Shown here piece after piece: positions 49,201 to 61,200 of a stretch of 64,000 nucleotides of DNA. Every line of letters begins with the position of its first letter. Position 1 is the stretch's first letter. The position numbers were made by a program, and so were the translations under genes. Under the pieces are notes generated by a model. It was not told the origin of the DNA, searched no databases, and saw nothing but the letters and a program-made list of their open reading frames with translations. The DNA is from Sthenelais limicola (taxonomy: Eukaryota > Annelida > Polychaeta > Phyllodocida > Sigalionidae). The stretch covers positions 111,110,620-111,174,619 of the forward strand of contig OW804098.1 of assembly GCA_942159475.1 (NCBI GenBank). The letters run 5' to 3'.

Positions 49201-52200
49201 GAGAATTGTTCCAATTTTAATAATATGTCCCAAGATACTCTTTCTACTCTTATCTCGGATATCGATACATCGAAATCATCAGGCTGTAAAGAAATCAATT
49301 CAAAGTTATATAAGGACTTATTTATGAGCCTACAAAAACAATTATTACATGTTATGAACCTATCAATATCTCAAGGTATATTCCCTACTGGTTGGAAAAC
49401 AGCTATTATAAAACCGATCCCTAAAAAAACAATTCCCATTAAACCTGAAGATACAAGACCAATTGCTCTAACCCATATTGGAGGCAAATTGCTTGAAAAA
49501 TATATATCTATTCAAATCTGGGACCACCTCAATTTGAATAACATTATTACTCCCAACCAATATGGATTCAGGAAAAACAAAAGTACTCATGAAGCTTTAT
49601 ATGAACTTTTAACTGTCATTAACAACAATAATAATAACAACCTATTAACAGCAGCCACTTTTATCGATTTTAGCAAGGCCTTTGATAGCGTTAATCATGA
49701 CATTATTTCAAAAAAATTAAACAAAATTGGATTTCAAGGCATTGCTCTAAACTGGTTGGATTCATATTTATCTAACCGATCCCAGTCGGTTAGGTTGGAG
49801 GAACATTATTCTAAAGAAAAGAATATTAATTGTGGAGTACCACAGGGATCCATATTGGGGCCAATCATGTATCTTATTTTCTCTAATGACATAAATAAAT
49901 TAAGCCTAACTTCAAATTATATATTATATGCTGACGACACTGTTTTATTTACCACTGGGAATAGCATTGAGGAATTATGTAATACAATGAACAAAGATCT
50001 ATCTAAATTCTACAATTGGTCTGCAGCTAACAAAATCCTTATCAACACTGATAAAACGAAGGCAATGTTATTTGGAGAAAGGAAAAAGATAAACAGCCAT
50101 GTTCCTCTGAAAATTAATTAACAAAGTAATCGAATGTGTACAAAACTACACATATCTTGGAGTAAATATAGATAATAAATTAAATTTTCATGAACAGAGC
50201 TTAATATTAATCAAAAACCTTCATTATAGAATACACCAATTGGCTTTAATACGACCTTATTTAACAAAGAAAAGTGCCCTTCTACTTACCAAGGCCAATA
50301 TTTTATCAATAATTGACTACAGTATAGTTTACGTCAGTAGATGTAATCAGACTACTCTGACCAAGATTCAAAGACTCCAAAATAAGGCCTTAAAAATTGC
50401 TCTTAAATGTCCTCCACTAACCTCTACGAATGATATTCATTCTAGAACCAATACAATGAAACTTAAACATAGAATTAATTTCCTTCGATCAAAATTAGCC
50501 TTTATCACTGTTGATAAAATGAGAATAAACAATGCATTGCCACCTCCTAGAGCAACACGTCTGTTTGATGCTCCAGTTCTACCAATATTTAACCCCAGAA
50601 AAGAATCTGACAAACAATCCTTGAAATATCAGGTTGCTTCAATCTGGAATACACTACCAATTGGTTTAAGAAATATTAAAGACTGCAAAACTTTCAAAAT
50701 TCTCTTAAAAAAACACTACCTAAGTATGGAATAAAACAGACATATTGCTCAACTCCTCCTTCACTCTCTCACCTCTAGAAATGTATAGAAAATAGATCTC
50801 AAATCCTTATTTTTCATCCTCATCATTTCTTATATCATATGTCCATCATATTTTGTTAAAACAACCTCTAGTATTGTATAGCATAGATGTAATCCTAAAT
50901 TTGACACTGATATTATTATGCCATAAATTGATTTAAGTGCAGAATGCCTATAAAAACGCTTATTGTCAGCGGCGGTTATCTCTGCAATTTTTCTGAATAT
51001 GTCGTAGGAAATAAAAACTTTAAAAAAAAAAAAAAATAGACTATGGGGATATATTCTATCAGTCCACCCCTCAACGATATTTAGACAGAATTCAGTCTCT
51101 ACAAAACACAGCGATAAAAATTGCACTTAAACTCCCTAGGTATACGAGTACCAAGGAAATACATATAAAAACTGAGATGCCTTCGCTTAATACTAGGAGG
51201 CAAGGCCACATTCTAGAATTAGCATTCAGGAGGTCACTGGATAAGGATTATGTTGACGATAGACAAATAAATTTGAGAGGATTAAGTACAGGCAAAAAAC
51301 TGAAAGTTCCAGTACCAAAATGTGAAAGTTACAAAAAATCATATATGTATAAAATGCCATTATTATGGAACGCCCTGCCACAACAACCTAGAGATATAAA
51401 GACCAGAGAAGCATTTAGAAAGTGGTTAAAAAATGTATATCCTAAGGAGAACGACGGTTTTCTTAAATCCGAGGAGGTTTTAACCTGTAGTACGCCTTTA
51501 TAACGGGCATATTTACTGCAATGTGACAATCTGACTATTATATGAATGTATGTTAGGGGGGAAGAATGTAGGCACGTAAGACTTACCACAAAGACCGATA
51601 TATCGGTAACCAAAGAATGTAGGGAAGGGGGGACGATATTACTGTTATTCATGTTCAATGTTTTATACAACCTTATCTTATTGTCAGCTACGAATAATAC
51701 AAAAATCTGTTGGTCCAACCAGTACAGGATAGGACAGTTCAAGACGAGATGAGTTGACTAATCACCTCATTTACTCACCAGAACCCTACCAGTATAGGAC
51801 AGGATTCTTACACTTTTTCTTCAATATTTGTTGTGGTAAATCTTGTTTACTTAGCATATCGATTAACCCAGTACAGGGCTAAAAATGAAGGTGCTTTAAG
51901 GTTACCAAGGTAATTATAATGTTAAACAAAACAAGTAATATTTTCAGTCATAATCACTCAAAGTGATAGTCATGCCTGTGCATGGTGTATGTAGGAACAT
52001 CAAATCAACATCGACCAGGTTACCAGGTTAATAAGAAACAAGTCTGTTCAACAGCTGTGTCAAGACCATCCAAGAGCACGAGCACAAGTTACGAACAAAA
52101 GATGATAGACAATGATAAATATATTTAAAAAATGGACTTGAGGCGATTCCAACAGCCCTAAAAACAAGAACTATGCGTTACGAACAATAATAATCGTCAC

Positions 52201-55200
52201 CGCGGAAAGGACAAACCGTAGACAATTTATTTAGAATACCACAGAGACACTTAATTTTCATTCAATGCTATAAAATAGCTGTGATACTACTTTGTAATTT
52301 TAACTGTTTATTTAAGGGTCACCAGGAAGATCTCCATTGGAGAGGGATCAATGGCCCTGTTCTCTATTGTCATTGTATATACTGATGCTGATATGGAATA
52401 AAAGTTGTATAATAATAATAAGAAGAAGAATGATGACTACAGAACATGCATTGATTTTAGCGCTGTTCTATGATTTTGGCTTGTTTATGTAAAATATTTG
52501 TAGCTCTGGTATTTTGGGAATAGAGACAAGCTGTTTGCTTTCCATCATTCAGCAGAATATGCCTCATAAATAATTTAATGTATGCCTGGCAATATATCAA
52601 ATATTTCGTGCTGAAAAAATGAAGTGGATATATGGAAAAACAGGAAATTTCCAAAACTGCTTTTTTTTAAATATTCAAAAAATAATAAAAAATTAAGGTA
52701 ATAATGCTATCATCATTTATTATACATCAATCAATAGGTAATGTTATACTGCTTAATTGGTTTTACATGCATGAAGCTGTACGGATAATATTTCAACCAT
52801 AAATGGGGTAAAAAACGAAAATATTCACATTCAGCGCCCCCTGGTGGCCAATAAGCTACTCATTTGAAAAGCATATCATAGCTCATTTGAAAGCCCATGA
52901 CCCCTTCTATTTTTTGGGATAGGTGAGAATTCGTCCCCCGAGATGGTACTAATATCCAAAATTTGAGGCCCTGGCCCATGGACATTGCCGCTCGGCCAAA
53001 ACATAGACCAAACTAATATGCCTGCTGCGCAATTGGGTAGTGAAGTGGGAAGGGGCAGTTGGAGAGATTGGGGTATGGGGACGTCCATCACAGATCGTGG
53101 GCAACATACATGCTTGCGGCATGATAGCTACATGTTGCGGCCATGGCTATAATTTTGAGAAATGAGTTGATTTTACTGAAAATGTTGATTTGGCTAACTC
53201 ACTTGTTATCATAAAATTAGGTATGAGTAACCAAGTATATTTTGTTCTACATACAGTGATTTGATTACAGAAAAATATTATGTACTTTGGTAATACATTA
53301 GATAATGGAATGATTATGTTTGTAATGGCATGTTGCAGGCTTTTGGCATAGACGGGAGCATCACCATCATAACCAAGGACCCAGCCTTCCAGAATATCAT
53401 TGGACAAGCCGAGGGACTTAGTTTCGCTGACATCAAACTAGCAAATCTAATGTATGATTGTGCAGGTGATTGGTTTATGTCACTCTCAATGCTATAGCCT
53501 TAACCGCAGTCAGTTCTAGGGTGACCTGGAAGACCTGTCTCTTTTCACAGAAGGTTTTTTTATTTTTTGTACAAATTTATTTATTCAGGAAATTGTTTTG
53601 AGTAACTTTATTCTCTTTATCCCTTTTTCTTGATTGTAAATGTGAAATCGGAAATATACAAACATGTTAATTTACTGTCTCCCACACATTAAGGTTTGCC
53701 TTTAAGCCACTAGGGACTGCTTTATTGAAATTAGTCAATGGGGGTTGTGCATTAACTTAGCTTAACTTAATTAAAATATGTTGATATTATTAAAATTATT
53801 GTTGATCATTCGGGTCAGATTGTCAGGAAATGCACAATCTACAGTCCTACACATCTCTCAAATTCTTCTAAATTTGAGTCATAAATGTATGATGAACACT
53901 GAATGTATTCTGTATCATATTCATTCAATAAATCTGTCTGGTTATGTTGACATATATTTTAAACCTGATTTTCGTTTTAAATTTGGATTATTTGAGGGGA
54001 TTGGTGAAGGCCAATTGTACATTTTCTGAAGGCTTGACCCATTTAAGTAACAAGTGAGTATACGTACTTGGGTCTGACTATTGATAAAAAATTGAATTTT
54101 AAATCACATTTGAAAAAGAAGTTATCTATAATACAACATAAAAGTAAAACATTATCAAGATCTAGACATATATTTACAGAAAAGATGTTTTTAAATCTGT
54201 ACAAAGTGACAGTTCTCCCTCATATTGATTATGGGGATACAATTTATGATGGAACGAGTAATACAGCAATGTTAAAAAAATTACAAGTTATCCAGAATAA
54301 TATTGTACGTAAAGCAAAATATTTAGATAATAGAACAAATGTTATAGAGTTATCAGAAGAATTAGGTTTACCTTTACTTGAAAAAAGAAGAGAGGCTCAT
54401 CTGTTGGAGATGGCGTATAAGTTATCTATGATACAAGGGGAAAATGTTAATGATGATGATAAAAAAGAATTAAGATCAAATAAGGGAAGTAATAATAGAA
54501 AACTGAGAATTCCAATACCACACACTGAGAGAACTAAACGATCTTGCTTGTATAAAGCTCCTCTCTTGTGGAATGCAGATGAAAATGCATTTTTTGATGG
54601 TCACTATGTAGATGATTTATTAAATTTTCGTATATACCTTAAAAGGTCTTATATGAAAGGAAAAATGGAAGTATGAAGACAATACTGAGGAATAGTTTGT
54701 ATAATATTGAAAACTGTAAGAAAACTGCTATTCAAAATATGCTGTTGCATATTAAACTTGCTATATGGCAAATATAAAAATTCAAAATTCAGGCTTGTAA
54801 GACTTGTATGAAAACATGTATGAAAACATGAAAACATAGAATATATGATGGAATTTTATAACATTGTATAAAAGTAAATAAGAAGGTGAATAGAGGACAT
54901 TGTATTGTTTAATGGAAGAGGCGCATTATACCAGATTATTTATTTAAGATGTTTTTATTTGATTGTTATTGATGTAAATATGCTAAATTGTATTTATGGC
55001 CTTCATGGAAGAGCTGGGAAATCCCAGAACGTTGCAGCCTATTTCCACTGATGTAATTGTATTTAAAATGGAAATAAAAATATTTATATATATATATATT
55101 GAATCTTAACAGGAAATTGCGGAACACAAACATGTCCTGGTGAGGGGTATATGGCTATTGACTGCAAGTGTTATTGTCCAGGAGACCCAGTTGTGGTAAA

Positions 55201-58200
55201 TGATTTTACTCTCTTTTGTCTTTTTTCTGTGATTGAGATTTCTTCATTTCATTTAATTAATCATTTTTACTCCTTGATTCAGTATATATGTAATGTGACA
55301 GCCTCTGAAATTCTAAGCTGTCAAGAACATGAGCATATCTCTAGAAATCAAGGGCGAACTGGAAGCCATTTCTGTATCATTCTTATTACGGAATAAAAGT
55401 TCTATATCAATAGTAATGCCACGTGTAATGTCAAGAAAGTTTGTCTGATATTCCCAGGTGACCTTATTGTTCTAATTTGTACACAACAAAAATTGCACAC
55501 AACAAATTTCAATTAGATAGATATAGTTGTAAAGAAGAACGAGTTTGGGATATTCCTGAGATATTTTAGGGGTGACCTCCCTCCTCCTGGGTGACGATGA
55601 TGATAATATAATATGATATGATAGTGGACACTTGTAAGCATCATAGGGGATTTGCATGTGCCATTGCACATGTCTGTCAAAGTGCATTCTGGGATCGATT
55701 CTGATGAAATCTGACATACAAATATTTGGCAACATTTTTATCGAAAATTGCAAGAACGTATCACCAATATCAGACCTCGTAGAAACGATTCATGAAAACC
55801 AAATGCAAGATGAGAAAGATAGGGACTTGTGTCATGGAAACACATATAACACATGATTACACACCAGGTTAACACATTTTATTGATAACGTGATCCTTCA
55901 CAGTAAAATTATATATATTGTGTATTGTGTAACAATATAAATACTGAATCTAATTATTAAATACTGCTTAACTACATCAGGAATGTGTAGGTGTAACAGA
56001 AGTTGATACAACACCGCGTCCAGAAGGCACTACAACAAGCCGTATAAACCCATCAGTAGGGTTTTTTACACCACAAGCCACTACTAAACCATGGATAGTA
56101 GGTACTACAAGTCAACCTACTAGGGGCAGATTTACAACAGAAGGATATAGACGGACAACAATAGGATGGACAGCGATACAAACAACAAGACAAGTAACAG
56201 AACGAGTAACAGAACGAGTAACAATCAGATTTCGTGAGTTGTAGAATAATTAGACTTTTTTTTATTATGATAGATGTGATGTGTTAGACGGAAATGAGTC
56301 ACAAGTCGCAAAGTTGATATTTTTCAAAGATATCTGTCCACAAGATCTCTTTGTTGTAATGCTCTCATCTTTGGTGGGTTTAGCGCTTGAATATGCATGA
56401 AATCACATATTAAATCTGAAGAATGTGCATTGAATATATTTTTGCGTTTTCAAGGTCATCCTATGGAGTATATTTAGTTACTTTACTTGTAATTGTGCGC
56501 CCAGAGCTTTATTCAAACATAGACATATATATATCAAACATGAAATATAGAAACACTCCTTAGATATCCTTAATGTTTACCACCATTAAAATCGGCTTGA
56601 TCTTATCTCTTCAGGTGTGATGAAATCTCAAAATATATATATATACATATTTTGCAACTTTTGTGACTTATTTTCCTGCAACACATCACATTTGTGTTCC
56701 CTATTGAACAGGATATAGTTTAAAGTTGTCATGAGAAAAGTCCCCTTGCTTTGATTATTGATAATTTCTCAAGTATATTGCTCTGGGAGTATGTGGCAGA
56801 TACTCACAGTTCCTACACTTATATCTTTGGATGCAGTCCCAATCCCTGTCAGAACAATGGAGCATGATTTGTAAGTAGTACAGGGTTCATTTGCTTCTGT
56901 CAGAGAGGGTGGTCGGGATCCAGGTGTACAACACATAAGTTAGCCAAACACAATTTAATATCTTTAGACAGTGCCTTTCCCCTGTATATTGTTAGAACTT
57001 GTCGTTATTCCTTAATCACATTGGCTCCTAAGTAAAATTGGAGAAGGTTAACAATTTTCAGATTGACCCGATACATTTCTATATGTTTTTTTTTAATATA
57101 GGATTTTTTTTAGAAGATTTCACATGATGTCATAATTTTCATTTGCCGACAAAAATACAATAATAGATGCTGATTATGTGTACATCCAAAAACTCAAATT
57201 AGTTATCTTACTTCTTATAACATTTTACAGCAATATGATCTCATTCATTTTACCCTAGTATTTCGCCCTGTTGGGGGGCTTTGCCAGGGATGAACAATAT
57301 TCAAAGACTACCGTATAGGGAAAATGTGTTCTTGACAAGTTCTGCTGCTGCACATTATGTATTCAATTTCAACACATAATGTTGTGCTCTTCTGGGTGAT
57401 GGCTGTGATATGGGTATTAATTAAGTTTCTAGGGTAATGATGAGGAACAAATTATCAAGACATGACTCAAGATTTGACTCATGAAATGTTGTCTTGGTAG
57501 ATTCAGCCTGTTTTGTATGCTCATCGTCAAAAACAATTATGTCCAGAAATGATTCCGGACGTAAATAACTGGGATAGGATGTCTAATTACAAGAATATTT
57601 TGTTTTCCAGATGGATGCAGTCCTAATCCCTGTCAGAACAATGGAGTGTGTCTCGTGAGAGTTACAGGGGTCATTTGCTTCTGCCGGATAGGGTGGTCAG
57701 GATCCAGGTGTACATCACGTAAGTTAGCCAAACAAAATGTAATATATCTTTAGACAGTGCCTTTATTTCCTCCATTTCTTAGAATTTGTCATTATTCATC
57801 ATCAACAGTGGCCCTAAAGTAAAATCTTTATTGTATTATTATATATGGTTTGTACGCCTGGTAATTAACGTAGAGATGACACAAGAGGAGGAATGGCCTT
57901 GAAACCTGCTTCAGGAGGTTTTATTTCCCATAATCAAACAGATACATAGCAATAAAGAAAAAAATTGTATGTGCAGCACAGGCAGAGGAGCGTTGGAGAG
58001 TTGAAGGAATAGGTGGGCGTGGAACATGGGAGATTATGACGTCATATGTAAACACTGGGAGGGCGTCATAAACGGGACCAAGGGGGGCTTGGTTACCTGG
58101 CGTCGTTGTTAAGGCGATGTCTCCAATATATTCGGTGATGGTTCACCTGCACGTATTATTAGATAAACAATGGTAATGATAGTCTGAATATTTAACAAGA

Positions 58201-61200
58201 ATGTTTGGGATATGGGGTGGGCAAGTGGACTAAAGCGTTGGGTTGGCCCAGAACTAGGGTACAACTCCAAGTTCACCTCCTCCCCCAGGTACTAGAGGGA
58301 ACACCACCATTCCGGATATCTAGGCAAAAATACCAGAAAAATAGCCATATCAGATCCTCTCATCTTATCTAAAAATGGAGTCCCTGAAAATTAACATAAC
58401 CTTTTTTTGTTAAAATGTCAGGTAATTATATATTCTGAAGTGTTAATTCACTTCAGGTTACAATGATTGATTGAAATACATATTTAGATATTCCAATACT
58501 AAAAATCAAATACACTAAATCATAATATAGCCACACTTTGTTGAATTTGTAGGTTCAGTTCAGTGCACATCCAGCTATTGTTCTAATGGAGGGCGCTGCA
58601 GTGTTGTTGGTTCAAGTCTCCAGTGCACTTGTGTATCACCGTGGTCAGGCAGCAGATGTCAGACTAGAACTAGTAAGTAACACCATTAACCTTTAGTCCT
58701 TGCCATAAATGGTCCTTCAGCTATAACCTCCTTAGCCAGAGACTGAACAAATAAATAAACTTCATTATCAAAGCTAATTAATTAAGTAAGAAGTTGCAGT
58801 AAAGAAACAAAATCATAATGCCCTAATAATGATAAAAGTAGGTATTGTAAGAGTGACAAATTTTATATTCAGTTGGATGCAGTCCTAATCCATGTGAGAA
58901 CAATGGAGGGTGTCTCGAGAGAAATACAGGGGTCATTTGCTTCTGCCGGAGAGGGTGGTCAGGATCCAGGTGTACCACGCGTGAGTTAGCCAAGCAAAAT
59001 GTAATATCTTTAGACAGTGCCTTTCCCCCATTTCTTAGAATTTTTCATTTTTCATCAACCACAGTGGCCCTGAAGTAAAACTATTATTGTATTATTAGAT
59101 AAACCCAGTGTGGGTTCCTATATTCTTAAGGATTTGTTTGAATATTTAACAAGAATTAACATCAAGTTCTGTTATTTTGTTGTTTATTAAATTACCCTTT
59201 AGATACAATGGCACTTAATTTTGTGCATTAACCACTGTTTGATTTCTGTATAGCAGCAGTTCATTCAGTTCACGGGGATATTATAAATAGGGGACCTTGG
59301 TGTTCAATATTGGAGGCTGACATGGGGGCCCATACTGATGGCGATTGACTTTGTGATAAGCTTTGCAATAAGGTTCGCAATGAAATGGAACATATTCCCG
59401 TCGCAGCAGTTTGTGCTACTTCCCGATAGGTTTTGCAACAGGTTTTGCAACTGAAAAAGTCGCGGAGTTAATCGCAAAATTATTTGACATGTTTAATATT
59501 TGTTTGCGATATGTGTCTATCGTGAGACTTTAATATGCTTTGTGATTGATCGCAAAAGTCTGTTCTGCTTTGCCATGGGTTTAGTGATAGCCTTTGGAAT
59601 ATAGAACTCAAAATCGTCTGCTAAAGACAGCTATATCGCAAAGCTCTGTCTCAAACCATGTCATCACAAAAGCCTATTGCGATGCCCTTTGCAACACACA
59701 TATGCAATAACCTATCACACAAGGTTTATCACAAAAGTCTATCACAAAGCCAAACACCATCAGTGTGGGCCCCCTATAAGTAAATGGCTGCGTGGCTAGA
59801 TCACAAACAGCTCACGAGGAAATGTTTATACTAGATTCTTTATTGTATGTAGACATACATAAACCCTAGCTCCTCACAGGAGCAGCATATATGGGAGGAG
59901 TTTACTCGAGAAGCATGGCATTATAATAGAGTAACATTTGTTAGACAATTTTATCTTGATCTTTATATGCCGAGCTGTTGCACAGTAACTTTGGAAGTGG
60001 AGTTGTTTAAAAATGTTGTCAGCTATTTAAGTAATCTAAAATGTTTACTAGAGGTTACAATGATTGACATACATATTTAGATAACACAACACTAAAACTC
60101 ACCTTATTCAATTTCAACACATAATGTTGTGGTCTTCTTGTTGATGGCTGTGAGATGGGTATTAAGTTTTTCCAGTAATGACAAGTAACAAATTATCAAG
60201 ACTTTAAGGTTTGACTTATGGAATGTTGTCTTGGTAGATTTATGTTTACTACTCCAGCCTGTTTTGTACACTCATCGTCAGAAGCAATCATGTCCAGAAA
60301 TTATTCCAGAGGTAAACTAACCTTGATAGGATTTTTAATTAGTTGGTTTAGAGAGAGCTCGCCCAGTTTATATAATAATTTTCAATAAGGGTCTGATCTA
60401 GTGTCTAACAGATTGATGTTAATATTGAAAAAGGTTTCTAAGTCCGAGAAACGTTGAGTTTTAGGTTTGTTTAATAAGTGCCTTCTCTCGGCCAGAACAA
60501 GTACATTTATACCCAGAGGGTGCCTCCCTCATGAGGGGTGTCAATGTGTGTGACATAATATAAGGCAAGGGTGTGTAATAAAAATTGATACAATAATTTT
60601 CTACACTGCAATTGAATAAGATACAATGTTGTAGTTACATAATAAAATACAAGTATGATTTTAGAATACAATCAATAATAAGAACAGTTACAAGAAATCA
60701 ATAATTCAATTCTAGACCCCTCCCTTCCCTGGTACTACTGGTGAGCCATTCTGACAGGTATGGGCAGCTTGTTGTGTATTGGGATAAGGGATTCAATCCT
60801 GGCTTATTGCCTGTACCAGCTGGTATGGTTATTAATGTTATTTAGTTATTTATGTCCTCCCCCTTTGTTATGCTGTAGTTAGATTAATGACTCCCACTCT
60901 AATTACCCTACCAGTTGCAGCCTTACCATAAACCTTATCCCCTCTGGTCTGCCTTTAATTACTTAGGTAATTACAGGTATGGCAATTACTAAGGTGGGCT
61001 GTATTGTTCTCTGTTCTTTCCCACGAGGCTGTAGCCCCCATTTATCAGGTAATTGTGCTTGGTTAAAATGTCACTAAGAATCTGGGTGGGGGCGCCATTT
61101 TACCTGACTTAAACAATTAAAAACATTGATAATTTTACAATATCACCGCAGAGTACAATGTTACAGTTTCTGCAGTTAGTCCTGATAAATGTGATTGTTT

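Larger units (their letters stand above)
44079..51035 (+). mobile_element. LINE-B: full-length non-LTR retrotransposon with NADAR and SGNH domains
   Basis: This 6.96-kb element is inserted in LINE-A. Left border: ...CTCATA|AGAGAGAGAGCC. Right border: an A-run then ATA|GACTATGGGG. ATA on both sides is a 3-base target duplication, and removing the insert restores the LINE-A frame. Order: 225-bp 5' UTR, ORF1 (coiled coil, RRM-like, NADAR), SGNH ORF, hairpin-rich spacer, ORF2 (endonuclease, reverse transcriptase), 0.3-kb 3' UTR, poly-A. An SGNH esterase linked to ORF1 is known in CR1 and L2 clade LINEs, so LINE-B most likely belongs there. Only one frameshift is seen, in ORF2, so insertion was relatively recent. 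Confidence 0.9.
36186..53338 (+). other. 17-kb intron filled with nested transposons
   Basis: This intron separates the zinc-site exon from the C-terminal catalytic exon and keeps phase 0 across the gap. It contains the 0.55-kb inverted repeats, the minus-strand decayed gene and LINE-A with LINE-B inside. Outside those, 36186-36759 and 52984-53338 hold nothing recognisable. Confidence 0.75.

Noticed and set aside
36760..52983. Polinton/Maverick interpretation of the 16-kb inverted-repeat unit
   Set aside because: Size and repeat length fit superficially, but no protein-primed DNA polymerase, integrase, packaging ATPase or capsid genes are present; most of the length is nested LINEs.
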